The notes under the pieces are model-generated. The model worked only from the letters and a program-made list of their open reading frames with translations. It ran no database searches and had not been told where the DNA came from. 64,000 nucleotides of DNA from Chitinophaga eiseniae (lineage in GTDB: Bacteria; Bacteroidota; Bacteroidia; Chitinophagales; Chitinophagaceae): the NCBI RefSeq assembly GCF_012641265.1, contig NZ_JABAHZ010000003.1, positions 372,001 through 436,000 on the forward strand, read 5' to 3'. Of the stretch, positions 33,744 to 41,974 are shown piece by piece (positions within the stretch are counted from its first letter, which is position 1; the number at the start of each line of letters is the position of its first letter). The position numbers and the translations under genes are program-made.

Positions 33744-34058
33744 ATGGTAAAAGTGCTGACATCTGCTTCCGTGTTGTTGTTCGCAATAGCATTACTCCAG
33801 CCCTCCAAAGGCTATGGACGTGATAAAGCCATTGCACTTTCTACCCGTTACTTATTACCGGTGGCCGACAGCGTGCCGCTTACCAATCACCCGGCAGATA
33901 AGCCTGCTGAAAAACCAGTGGATCCATCCTCATTACCTGTTATTAAAGAAGTGCCTAAAACAAGGCGCATGGTAAAACCGATGGCCCTTCCTTCTCCATT
34001 GCCTGTCCAACCAATTAAGATCATAAAACCAAAAATCGTCATCAAAAAGCTGATCTGA
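33744..34058 (+). CDS. Hypothetical small exported proline-rich protein
   Basis: 104 residues from the ATG at 33744, chosen because it gives a signal peptide (MVKVLTSASVLLFAIALLQ); the longer frame from 33660 crosses the upstream terminator hairpin. The mature part is rich in Pro, Lys and Val, for example KPAEKPVDPSSLPV and PLPVQPIKIIKPKIVIKK, and resembles the Pro/Lys linkers of TonB-like or envelope-spanning proteins, although there is no TonB domain. It lies 22 bases before the beta-barrel candidate and probably begins the four-gene unit that ends with the histidine kinase. I do not recognise it. Confidence 0.6.
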   Translation: MVKVLTSASVLLFAIALLQPSKGYGRDKAIALSTRYLLPVADSVPLTNHPADKPAEKPVDPSSLPVIKEVPKTRRMVKPMALPSPLPVQPIKIIKPKIVIKKLI

Positions 34059-34080
34059 CGGGACACTAAAAAAACGAATC

Positions 34081-34953
34081 ATGAGATATGCAATCATATT
34101 AACCTTGCTGGCAGGGTTATGCTACCAGTCTGTAATGGCACAAACCGACAGTACTGCCCGCACTGACACCACCCTACAGGGTGAGAAAAAGAAAACGACG
34201 TTTACCCTGGGCGCTCTTTACGCCAATAATGCCAGTTATTACGGGCAAACCGCCGCTTCACCCATGCCATACGTAGCCGCCAGCGGTGTAGTGCAGTTCC
34301 CCTGCGGCATTTACCTGAGCAGCACTGCTTACCGCCTGCTGAAAGATTCCAGTCACGCTGTATCCGCTACCAGTGCCACTGCCGGCTTCTCTTTTCCAAT
34401 AGGTAAAAAACTGACCGCCGATATTGCGTATAGCCATACTTTTTATCCATCTAATTCTGCCTTCTTACAAGCCGCCAACCCGGATAACGCCACCGCCTCG
34501 CTGAAATATAAATACTGGATGACCACTGGTATCAGCGGCGACTACGCCTTCGGCAAACAACAAGACATATTTGTTACCGCCAGCACTGAAAAACTTATCC
34601 AACTGGGAAGCTTTTCCAAAAAAGACCTGATCACGCTTACACCGTCTGTCGATGTGGTTGCAGGCACCCAGCATTTCTATGAATCGTATGTAACGCAACG
34701 CTACCTGCAGTTCAAAGACCTGGGACTACCGCTGCCCTTCCTGCCAGGCGTACCAGCCGGTAGCCAAACAGTTAATAAAGAAGCTACCAGCTTCGATGTA
34801 CTTTCGTATAACCTGCATATACCACTGGCCTATAATCGCGCTCACTATATGATTGAAGCCGCCTACCAGTTGTCTGTGCTCAGTGATAAAGCCCTGACCG
34901 GCGCCGGGGAAACCCATTCTTTTGTGAATTGCAGCTTTTATTACCAGTTTTAA
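34081..34953 (+). CDS. Putative outer-membrane beta-barrel protein
   Basis: A 290-residue exported protein (signal MRYAIILTLLAGLCYQSVMAQ). The mature part shows alternating hydrophobic/polar strands (FTLGALYANNASYYGQ, VSATSATAGFSFPIG, LTADIAYSHTFYP) and ends in the aromatic FYYQF, the usual Bam-recognised end of outer-membrane barrels. I do not recognise a specific family. Its stop is directly followed by the ATG of the response regulator, so it shares a transcript with the two-component system. It may be the target, or the sensed envelope component, of that system. Confidence 0.68.
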   Translation: MRYAIILTLLAGLCYQSVMAQTDSTARTDTTLQGEKKKTTFTLGALYANNASYYGQTAASPMPYVAASGVVQFPCGIYLSSTAYRLLKDSSHAVSATSATAGFSFPIGKKLTADIAYSHTFYPSNSAFLQAANPDNATASLKYKYWMTTGISGDYAFGKQQDIFVTASTEKLIQLGSFSKKDLITLTPSVDVVAGTQHFYESYVTQRYLQFKDLGLPLPFLPGVPAGSQTVNKEATSFDVLSYNLHIPLAYNRAHYMIEAAYQLSVLSDKALTGAGETHSFVNCSFYYQF

Positions 34954-35625
34954 ATGAATGTACTGATTATAGAAGATGAAAGGTCGATGGCGACCGAAAT
35001 GGAGGCCTTCCTGAAGAAGGCCTACCGCTGCGAGCTGGCAGCCAACGCCGCACAAGCAATCGTGAAGCTGGAAGACAACCAGTACGACTTCGTATTACTC
35101 GACCTGGGACTTCCGGATTTGGACGGCCTTCAGCTACTGCAAAAGGCACGCAAACTATGCCCGGAAGCAGCTTATATTATTCTCACCGCCCGCGGGCAAC
35201 TGGAAGACCGTATCAAAGGGCTCGACCTGGGTGCAGATGACTATCTCCCCAAACCCTTTTCCCTGCTGGAACTCCAGTCACGCATGCAGGCCATTGCCAG
35301 GAGGAGATTTGGCTTGCAGGAAGCCCTGTTGCCACTCGGCGATTTTAACCTGGACCTGCAAAAAAGAAATGTATATTTCGAACAGGTAGAAATAGCGCTT
35401 TCCCGCAAGGAATTTGACCTGCTGAGTTATATGCTCCTGCACAAAAACAGGCCGCTCACCCGCATGCAACTCAGCGAACATATCTGGGGCAACCTGGCAG
35501 ATGAAGATTATGATTCTAATTACATTGATGTACATATCAAAAATATCAGGAGAAAATTGTCGGCCTACGGATCGGTAGAATGGCTGCAAACCATCCGCCA
35601 TGTAGGATATAAAATAAAAATCTAG
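34954..35625 (+). CDS. OmpR/PhoB-family response regulator
   Basis: A 223-residue two-domain regulator. The receiver (residues 1-115) has the acidic pair EDE at 7-9, phospho-acceptor Asp50 in FVLLDLGLPDLDG, ILTARGQ (Thr) and LPKPFSLLEL (Lys). The C-terminal winged helix (about 125-220) contains LSRKEFDLLSYMLLHKNRPLTR and DVHIKNIRRKLSAYG. All phosphorylation residues are intact. It begins immediately after the beta-barrel stop codon and is followed by its histidine kinase after one base. Confidence 0.94.
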   Translation: MNVLIIEDERSMATEMEAFLKKAYRCELAANAAQAIVKLEDNQYDFVLLDLGLPDLDGLQLLQKARKLCPEAAYIILTARGQLEDRIKGLDLGADDYLPKPFSLLELQSRMQAIARRRFGLQEALLPLGDFNLDLQKRNVYFEQVEIALSRKEFDLLSYMLLHKNRPLTRMQLSEHIWGNLADEDYDSNYIDVHIKNIRRKLSAYGSVEWLQTIRHVGYKIKI

Positions 35626-35626
35626 C

Positions 35627-36937
35627 GTGAAACTTTTTACCAAGCTTACACTGTTTATCACACTGTCGAAAATGGCCGTGGCAGGGCTCTTCATTCTTAT
35701 ACTCCCCCTGCTGGTGGAAGACATCGCTTATAAATACAACGATTTTTATCTCCGGGAACAAAAGAAAAAAGTACTACAGGTGATACAGAAAAATGGCATC
35801 GATGCCTACCTGCAGGGAGAAGAAAATTATGGTAGTTATACCATGCTGAAAGAGGAATATATTTCCCTGGAACCCGCTACACCCCTATCTTTCCACGATA
35901 CCATTGCCACCATGCGGCGTTTAGTGGAAGGCGATACCCTCACCTACCGGGTACTCAGTCACCAGCTACAGGCCAACCAGCGCACCTTCCTGCTGGAAAT
36001 AGGTAAAAAAACCGCCACCATCAGCCAATATAATAAACCCTTACAACGGGTGGCGTTATATGTACTCGGGGGACTGATCATCATCACCATCGTGATTGAC
36101 CTCATCTTTACCCGGCTATTGCTGCATCCATTAGGAAAAATTATCAGTACCCGGCTGCTCAACCGGCGCTTCCCCTTCAAAACGCAGGCGCCACCTATAA
36201 AAACCAGCACCACCGATTTCCGGTATCTCGATGATTCACTGGTAGAACTCATGACCCGGATCAATGCCGCTTTCGAAAAAGAAAAAGAGTTTACCTCCAA
36301 CGCTTCTCATGAACTGATGACGCCCATCAGCATCCTCCAAAGTAAAATGGAAAATATGCTCGTGGATACAGCAACAGACGAAGAGCAACAAAAGAGGATC
36401 CTGGGCATGATGAAAACGCTTAACCGGCTCAAAAAAATTGTTCGTGCCCTCCTACTCATTTCACGCATTGAAAACGATCAGTTCCCAAAAAATGATACAA
36501 TAGTGCCTTCAACGCTGGTAGCAGAAGTGATGGAAGAATTGGAACACCGGTTAGATGAAAAAAATCTGCACTTTTCATCGCAGCTTACACCGGATGTAGC
36601 ACTGCCCCATCTCAACCATGACCTGGTTTTCCAGTTGATCTATAACCTGCTCAACAATGCTATCAAATACAACAAAACAGGAGGCAGCATCCGGGTTACC
36701 GATGAGCGGCTGCCAGGCGCTTACCGCTTAACGATTGCCGATACCGGGGTAGGCATCGATCCCCGGGATATTCCTGTTATTTTTGATCGTTTCCGGAAGG
36801 CGCCCCGTGATACGGAGGAAGGATACGGCCTGGGGCTATCTATCGTTAGCACCATTGCCCGGTATTATCACATACAAATTACCGTAGATGCAGCCATAGA
36901 TCAGGGTAGTGCGTTTACCTTAACTTTTCCCCTGTAA
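35627..36937 (+). CDS. Sensor histidine kinase
   Basis: A 436-residue transmembrane kinase starting with GTG at 35627, one base after the regulator's stop. It has TM1 at about residues 10-30, a periplasmic sensing region of about 110 residues, TM2 at about 143-163, then HisKA with FTSNASHELMTPIS (His228) and an HATPase domain. ATP-binding boxes read NNAIKYN (N), DTGVGID (G1) and GYGLGLSIV (G2), so the kinase should be active. The signal sensed is unknown. A hairpin at 36944-36971 ends the operon. Confidence 0.93.
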   Translation: MKLFTKLTLFITLSKMAVAGLFILILPLLVEDIAYKYNDFYLREQKKKVLQVIQKNGIDAYLQGEENYGSYTMLKEEYISLEPATPLSFHDTIATMRRLVEGDTLTYRVLSHQLQANQRTFLLEIGKKTATISQYNKPLQRVALYVLGGLIIITIVIDLIFTRLLLHPLGKIISTRLLNRRFPFKTQAPPIKTSTTDFRYLDDSLVELMTRINAAFEKEKEFTSNASHELMTPISILQSKMENMLVDTATDEEQQKRILGMMKTLNRLKKIVRALLLISRIENDQFPKNDTIVPSTLVAEVMEELEHRLDEKNLHFSSQLTPDVALPHLNHDLVFQLIYNLLNNAIKYNKTGGSIRVTDERLPGAYRLTIADTGVGIDPRDIPVIFDRFRKAPRDTEEGYGLGLSIVSTIARYYHIQITVDAAIDQGSAFTLTFPL

Positions 36938-36943
36938 ATAAAA

Positions 36944-36971
36944 CAGCCGCCCGTGATACACGGAGCGGCTG
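36944..36971. terminator. Hairpin terminator between convergent genes
   Basis: CAGCCGC plus CCGTG pairs with CACGG and GCGGCTG, one bulged A at 36964 and a 3-base loop. It serves the histidine kinase and the lipoprotein gene on the other strand. Confidence 0.8.
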
Positions 36972-36991
36972 CATACTTTATCAGTAATATT

Positions 36992-37933
36992 CTATTTCTT
37001 TTTCTTCTTTTCTGCTTTCTTCACAAATCCTCCTTCAAAGAAACATTTAATTCCTCTATAGGCGCCACAGCCGCCAATCTCCCGGATATTTACCCTGCCG
37101 GCAGAAAACTGGAAGGCAATACCACAGGAAGATTCTTTGTCTTTGTATTCACCACGGTTACCAGCCAGGTAATGTCCTTTACCGCTGATTTCTCCTTTGC
37201 AGGCGCCATTATCTTTGGAGAAGGTAATAAAGAACTGGAATGTTTTATTATCCTCACCATCACGGATAGATACAATACTCATATCGCCGGCTGTATAATC
37301 ACCGGAAAATTTCTGTTTCCGGGGCAGGGTATCTATGGGATTAAATATTTGTCCGGCGTTGGCAGGTCCGTTGGAGTTAGTCATAATCAGCGTGGTAGCA
37401 CCTTTCGCATCTACCATGTAAAAATCTTCTTTCAACGCGCTGCGGTTACCATCCAGCTTTTTCTCACTAGTGATCTTAATTACGTTCTTGTTATCTATCA
37501 ACAGGGAAGAAGTAGTACCGTCTGTGCTACCGGTACTGGCTACACGTATACGGCTCAGGTATTTACCCTTTTTGTCGAAGAAGCAGAGATAACCTACAGA
37601 TTGGGAGCGGCCGTCGCCTCTTACTACCATATAGTTCACTACGCCACCGGGAATCCGTTGCAGCGGGAAATAATCAACCTGCTCGCGTTTACCAAAATCG
37701 CCCTTGCCCAGAGTATCTGTTAGAAAGTGCATGGCGGCGGTGTCTAATGCCAGCGAGTCAGCCAGCTTCAGCTGCAACGTGTCAGGAGTAAGCTTGTAGG
37801 GCAGCGTACCAGGTGTGAACAGTGTCTGAAAATCTTCAAATGTCATTGGTTCATCACCCCTGCCTGTTTTCTTCTTGGATTTGCAGGCTGCCAATACGCC
37901 AATGGCCAGTAATAATAAAAGGATACGCTTCAT
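36992..37933 (-). CDS. Hypothetical lipoprotein
   Basis: A 313-residue protein with a lipoprotein signal (MKRILLLLLAIGVLAAC, lipobox VLAAC). I recognise no family. The mature part is mixed alpha/beta with several Gly-rich turns, and the last 75 residues contain three cysteines (GACKGEI, SSCGIAF, GGCGAYRGIKCFF) before a poly-Lys tail (AEKKKKK). The cysteine-rich end could form disulphides in the periplasm. Its 3' end faces the kinase gene across a terminator. Divergent from mntR, with 131 bases between. Confidence 0.68.
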   Translation of the reverse strand: MKRILLLLLAIGVLAACKSKKKTGRGDEPMTFEDFQTLFTPGTLPYKLTPDTLQLKLADSLALDTAAMHFLTDTLGKGDFGKREQVDYFPLQRIPGGVVNYMVVRGDGRSQSVGYLCFFDKKGKYLSRIRVASTGSTDGTTSSLLIDNKNVIKITSEKKLDGNRSALKEDFYMVDAKGATTLIMTNSNGPANAGQIFNPIDTLPRKQKFSGDYTAGDMSIVSIRDGEDNKTFQFFITFSKDNGACKGEISGKGHYLAGNRGEYKDKESSCGIAFQFSAGRVNIREIGGCGAYRGIKCFFEGGFVKKAEKKKKK

Positions 37934-38034
37934 TCGAAAAGTTAGTTCTGTGCGAAAAGTTAGATATAATTTTTATATGTGCGCGCTAAAAATCAAAAAA
38001 CATACCGGATAGATAAAAGTTCGGATTTATTATT

Positions 38035-38063
38035 TAGATTTGCCTAAATAATATTTTAGGCAA
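38035..38063 (+). promoter_or_regulatory. mntR promoter with overlapping DtxR/MntR-type operator
   Basis: A perfect -7 element TAGATTTG (38035-38042) overlaps the left half of an exact inverted repeat: TTGCCTAAA (38040-38048) and TTTAGGCAA (38055-38063) with spacer TAATAT. The right half ends one base before the ATG of mntR. The half-site resembles known DtxR/MntR boxes. Binding of MntR with Mn2+ would block this promoter, giving autoregulation of mntR-mntH. Confidence 0.8.
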
Positions 38064-38064
38064 C

Positions 38065-38724
38065 ATGAATTTATCGATCGCGGAGGAAAACTACGTAAAA
38101 TCCATTTATAAGTTGCAGGAAGGCGACGCAGTGGTGACTACCAACGCGCTGGCCTATGAACTGGAAACCAAGCCAGCATCGGTAACAGACATGGCTAAAA
38201 AGCTGAAAGAAAAAAAACTGATTGACTACGAAAAATACAAAGGTATCACCCTCACATCCGAAGGCAGAAGGGTAGCCTTACAGATTATCAGGCGCCATCG
38301 CCTGTGGGAGTGTTTCCTGGTAGACAAGCTGGCTTTCAGCTGGGAAGAGATACATGAACTGGCAGAAGAGCTGGAGCATGTACGCAGTGAAAAGTTAATC
38401 AGCCGCCTCAGCGACTATCTCGGCAACCCGGTCATAGATCCGCATGGCGACCCTATACCCGACGCCCACGGTAAAATGGCCAAGCCGCGCCCGCAAACTT
38501 CGCTGGACCAGGCCAATGCCCGGCGCCTGGTGGTGACCGCCGTTACCGATCAATCAACCGCCTTGCTGGCCTTCCTGAATGCCAAAAGCATTAAGCTGGG
38601 CACTCAATTGGAGGTAATTGCCCATTATGAATACGATAACTCTATTGAAATAAAACTGAAACAACATCCGGCCATCACGATCAGTGAACAGGTAGCCAAA
38701 AACATTATGGTAAGACCCGTATAA
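38065..38724 (+). CDS. mntR: Metal-dependent transcriptional regulator, DtxR/MntR family
   Basis: A 219-residue repressor. The N-terminal winged helix (about 1-62) has SIAEENYVKSIYKLQE and ATSVTDMAKKLKEKKLI-like pairs for DNA reading. The dimerisation and metal-binding domain follows (LQIIRRHRLWECFLVDKLAFSWEEIHELAEELEHV, with the His and Glu ligands), and GNPVIDPHGDPIP is a family signature. A C-terminal SH3-like/FeoA domain covers about 145-219. Being directly upstream of mntH, and having an operator across its own promoter, it very probably senses manganese rather than iron. Confidence 0.92.
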   Translation: MNLSIAEENYVKSIYKLQEGDAVVTTNALAYELETKPASVTDMAKKLKEKKLIDYEKYKGITLTSEGRRVALQIIRRHRLWECFLVDKLAFSWEEIHELAEELEHVRSEKLISRLSDYLGNPVIDPHGDPIPDAHGKMAKPRPQTSLDQANARRLVVTAVTDQSTALLAFLNAKSIKLGTQLEVIAHYEYDNSIEIKLKQHPAITISEQVAKNIMVRPV

Positions 38725-38754
38725 TCCTTCGTGCAGCCCGAATTATTATCTACT

Positions 38755-40635
38755 ATGAGCATGGAACATATACATTCAGCCACATCGCTAAGTGAGGTAC
38801 ATCAGAGCGTAGAAACCAACGGAAAATCCAGGTGGAAGAAAATCTTTGCTTTCTTTGGCCCCGCCTACCTGGTCAGCGTAGGTTATATGGACCCGGGCAA
38901 CTGGGCTACCGACCTGGCCGGCGGCAGCCAATACGGCTATAAGCTGCTCTGGGTACTGCTGATGAGCAACCTGATGGCGCTCCTGCTGCAAAGCCTGAGT
39001 GCCCGCCTCGGTATTGTGCGCGGACGCGATCTGGCCCAGGCCAACCGGGAAACCTATCCCCCCGTTGTAAATTTCATCCTCTACATACTGGCAGAAATTG
39101 CCATTGCCGCCACCGACCTGGCCGAAGTACTGGGAATGGCCATCGGTATCCAGCTGCTTACCGGGCTTCCCCTCATCTGGGGCGTAAGCTTAACCGTACT
39201 GGATACCTTCCTGCTGTTGATATTACAACGCTATGGTATTCGTAAAATGGAGGGATTTATTATTTCGCTGGTAGCCATTGTGGGTACTTCCTTCCTGGTA
39301 GAACTGATATTGGTAAAACCGGAAATGGGCGAAGTAGTCAAAGGATTCGTCCCCACTATACCTGATAATACCGCGCTATATATTGCCATCGGTATTATTG
39401 GCGCCACCGTGATGCCGCATAATCTCTATCTCCACTCAGCCCTGGTACAAACCAGGAAGATTAAGCGGGATGATGCCGGCATCAGGCAGGCCATCAAGAT
39501 GAACTTTCTCGACAGTACCATCGCCCTGAACCTGGCCTTCCTGGTCAACGCCGCTATCCTTATCCTGGCTGCCGCCGTATTCTTTAAAAGCGGCCGTACC
39601 GACGTAGCTGAGATACAGGATGCCCATAAACTGCTGGATCAGCTGTTGGGCAGCAAACTAGCCCCCATTCTCTTTGCCGTGGCATTAATCGCCGCCGGGC
39701 AGAGTTCTACCGTGACCGGTACCCTGGCAGGGCAAATAGTGATGGAAGGCTACCTGCGCCTGCGTATCAATCCCTGGCTGCGCAGGCTCATCACCCGCCT
39801 GCTGGCTATTATTCCCGCATTGCTGGTAATACTCATTGCCGGCGATGATGAAGTAGGCGCCCTGCTGGTATTCAGCCAGGTATTACTCAGCCTGCAACTC
39901 GGCTTTGCAATCATCCCGCTGATACACTTTGTGAGCGACCGGAAAACAATGGGCAATTTTGCCATCTCCCTACCCACAAAAATTATCAGTTGGGCAGTCA
40001 CCATTTTATTGGTGTACCTTAACATGCGGATGGTATTCACAGAAGCCATCGGGTATATGTCAGGCACCGGAAACATATTTGTAGACGGGCTCATTATTGC
40101 CGGCTGCGCCGGCTTTGTGGTGATGCTGCTCATTACCATCCTTTATCCCCTGCGCAGACGCTACCGCGAAGATGCTGCCGCCGGTATACACACCACCCAG
40201 GTATCATTGGGCGAAATGGAAAAACCCACTTACCACCGTATCGCCATGGCGCTGGATTTCACAGCCAAAGACCGGGAAATCATTACCAACGCTATTGCTC
40301 ACGGCAACGAACATACGCAGTATATCCTGATCCATATCGTGGAAAGCGCTTCCGCCAAATACTTCGGGAAAGATTCAGATGACCTGGAAACACGCAGGGA
40401 TCAGGCCCAGCTCGACACTTACCTGGCCTTGTTAAAAAGCCGCGACATCAACGCCAAAGGCGTGCTCGGTTTCCGCCGGCGCCCCCGCGAAATTGCCCGC
40501 ATCGTACACGAAGAAAACGCCGATTTCCTTGTGCTGGGCGGACATGGACACCGCGGCTTCAAAGACTGGCTATACGGCGAAACCACCAACCAGGTAAGAC
40601 ACCGCGTAAAAATACCGGTACTGGTAGTACAGTGA
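38755..40635 (+). CDS. mntH: Nramp-family divalent metal transporter with C-terminal UspA domain
   Basis: MntH imports Mn2+ (and Fe2+) with protons. 626 residues from the ATG at 38755; the usual length is about 420-460. The Nramp part (about 25-450) shows the metal-binding motifs DPGNWATDLAGG in TM1 and MPHNLYLHSALVQTR in TM6, plus about 11 helices. Residues about 480-626 form a universal stress protein domain (IAMALDFTAKDREIITNA through GGHGHRGFKDWLYGETTNQ), with the G-x2-G-x9-G-like nucleotide motif. Such Nramp-Usp fusions exist in Bacteroidota. It is 30 bases after mntR and part of the same operon. Confidence 0.93.
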   Translation: MSMEHIHSATSLSEVHQSVETNGKSRWKKIFAFFGPAYLVSVGYMDPGNWATDLAGGSQYGYKLLWVLLMSNLMALLLQSLSARLGIVRGRDLAQANRETYPPVVNFILYILAEIAIAATDLAEVLGMAIGIQLLTGLPLIWGVSLTVLDTFLLLILQRYGIRKMEGFIISLVAIVGTSFLVELILVKPEMGEVVKGFVPTIPDNTALYIAIGIIGATVMPHNLYLHSALVQTRKIKRDDAGIRQAIKMNFLDSTIALNLAFLVNAAILILAAAVFFKSGRTDVAEIQDAHKLLDQLLGSKLAPILFAVALIAAGQSSTVTGTLAGQIVMEGYLRLRINPWLRRLITRLLAIIPALLVILIAGDDEVGALLVFSQVLLSLQLGFAIIPLIHFVSDRKTMGNFAISLPTKIISWAVTILLVYLNMRMVFTEAIGYMSGTGNIFVDGLIIAGCAGFVVMLLITILYPLRRRYREDAAAGIHTTQVSLGEMEKPTYHRIAMALDFTAKDREIITNAIAHGNEHTQYILIHIVESASAKYFGKDSDDLETRRDQAQLDTYLALLKSRDINAKGVLGFRRRPREIARIVHEENADFLVLGGHGHRGFKDWLYGETTNQVRHRVKIPVLVVQ

Positions 40636-40648
40636 TAATATTTTTTAC

Positions 40649-41044
40649 ATGCAGCAACGTTTTCAACCTGGCGACGCTAAAGAATTCCGCCGCATGGTAC
40701 GGCCGGAAGACTGTGCCGCCTTCGACAGCGGGAACGTACATCCCGTTTATGCCACCTTCGCACTGGCCCGCGATGCGGAATGGTGCTGCCGCCTGTTTGT
40801 ACTCGACATGAAAGACGATACAGAAGAAGGCATTGGGGTACAACTCACCATCGATCATATGTCGCCTGCCTTAATAGGCAGTGAGGTGCTGTTTACAGCT
40901 ACAGTCAGCCATTTACGCCAGCATGAAATTTCCTGCACGTACACGGCTACTGTAAATGGCCGGCTCATTGCCAGTGGTACGCAGGTACAGAAGATTTTAA
41001 AAAAGGAAAAACTGGAGCGGTTGTTCGTAGGATTGAGCGGATAG
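40649..41044 (+). CDS. Hot-dog fold acyl-CoA thioesterase-like protein
   Basis: A 131-residue single hot-dog domain. The pattern VRPEDCAAFDSGNVHPVYAT followed by VQLTIDHMSPALIGSEVLFTATV and IASGTQVQKIL fits the fluoroacetyl-CoA thioesterase-like/YbgC-like families, with a plausible catalytic Glu and the conserved His-Ser region. The acyl substrate is not determined by sequence. It starts 13 bases after mntH and could be transcribed with it. Its stop lies at the edge of a very long nested inverted repeat (41047-41225) that separates it from the convergent LytR gene. Confidence 0.8.
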   Translation: MQQRFQPGDAKEFRRMVRPEDCAAFDSGNVHPVYATFALARDAEWCCRLFVLDMKDDTEEGIGVQLTIDHMSPALIGSEVLFTATVSHLRQHEISCTYTATVNGRLIASGTQVQKILKKEKLERLFVGLSG

Positions 41045-41046
41045 GA

Positions 41047-41225
41047 TTTTTCACGCAGAGGCGCAAAGCAGCAAAGATAGAAGCGAATTTTAAGCCGCAG
41101 AGCGCGAAGATTATATTAGTTCAGTAACATAACGCTGACCTACATAATCTTCGCGCTCTGCGGCTTAAAATTCGCTTTTATCTCCTCTGTCAGTCCTTTG
41201 CTGCTTTGCGCCTCTGCGTGAAAAA
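41047..41225. repeat. Nested long inverted repeat (30-bp and 32-bp perfect stems)
   Basis: Outer stem: 41047-41076 is the exact reverse complement of 41196-41225 and contains CACGCAGAGGCGCAAAG. Inner stem: 41082-41113 is the exact reverse complement of 41145-41176 and contains GCCGCAGAGCGCGAAG. The left internal gap is 5 bases and the right is 19; the terminal loop is 31 bases. The GCAGAG-GCGCAAAG wording is one seen in intergenic repeats of varied bacteria. It fills the convergent gap between the thioesterase and the lytR-type gene. Confidence 0.92.
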
Positions 41226-41236
41226 AAAATTTGCTA

Positions 41237-41974
41237 TTACAGCCCCAGGGCAGATTTCAGGCGGGGATACCCTGTTTTACTCACCAACACTTTCGCCCCG
41301 CTGCGCAGGATAGCCAGGTGGTTTTCTTTTTCATACGGATCAATACGGGTTACCTGGTTTACATTCAGGATATAGGACCGGTGTACCCGCGTAAACTGTT
41401 GCGGGTCCAGCATCTTCTCAAAAAAAGACATAGTCTTGTTTTTTAGAAAACTTCCTTCCTGGGTAAAAATTTTCACATAATCATCAGCGGCTTCGATATA
41501 GTGAATATCCTGTACCGGGATGATCTTGATTTTACCATTGATCTTGATCACCACGCGGTTACTCTGTACCGGGTTAGCCGCGGCCGTTTCCAGCAAAGCA
41601 GCCGTGCTGGCGGGCGTTACCTGATATTGATCCAGCCACTTCTGGACAGCTTTATCAAAACGTTCACTGGAAAACGGTTTTAGCAGGTAATCTACCGCAT
41701 GTACCTCAAAAGCCCTGATAGCATGCTCTTCGAAGGCCGTGGTAAAGATAACCGCCGGCATATTTTCTACCAGTTCCAACATCTCGAAACCGGTAATTTT
41801 CGGCATTTGTATATCGAGGAAAATAATATCCGGTTGCTGCTGCTGTATTGCTTTCAACCCTTCAAATCCATCATTGCATTCCTGCACTACCTGTATCTGC
41901 GGGAAGTTCAACAAGTATTCCTTTACTACTTCACGGGCCAATGGTTCATCATCAATTATTACTGCTTTTATCAT
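41237..41974 (-). CDS. LytTR-family response regulator
   Basis: 245 residues from the ATG at 41974; the longer frame to 42049 would lie inside the kinase gene. The receiver shows IDDE at 7-10, phospho-acceptor Asp54 in IFLDIQMPK, and LLKPFSSERF (Lys). The C-terminal LytTR DNA-binding domain (about 150-245) contains IHYIEAADDYVKIFT and FTRVHRSYILNVNQVT. It overlaps the 3' end of the histidine kinase by 23 bases, so translation is coupled. Together they resemble LytS/LytR or YehU/YehT-type pairs. Confidence 0.94.
   Translation of the reverse strand: MIKAVIIDDEPLAREVVKEYLLNFPQIQVVQECNDGFEGLKAIQQQQPDIIFLDIQMPKITGFEMLELVENMPAVIFTTAFEEHAIRAFEVHAVDYLLKPFSSERFDKAVQKWLDQYQVTPASTAALLETAAANPVQSNRVVIKINGKIKIIPVQDIHYIEAADDYVKIFTQEGSFLKNKTMSFFEKMLDPQQFTRVHRSYILNVNQVTRIDPYEKENHLAILRSGAKVLVSKTGYPRLKSALGL

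Noticed and set aside
36953..37723. A 256-codon plus-strand frame opposite the lipoprotein gene
   Set aside because: The minus-strand frame has a lipoprotein signal and a better composition. The plus-strand frame begins in the terminator hairpin and lacks any known features.
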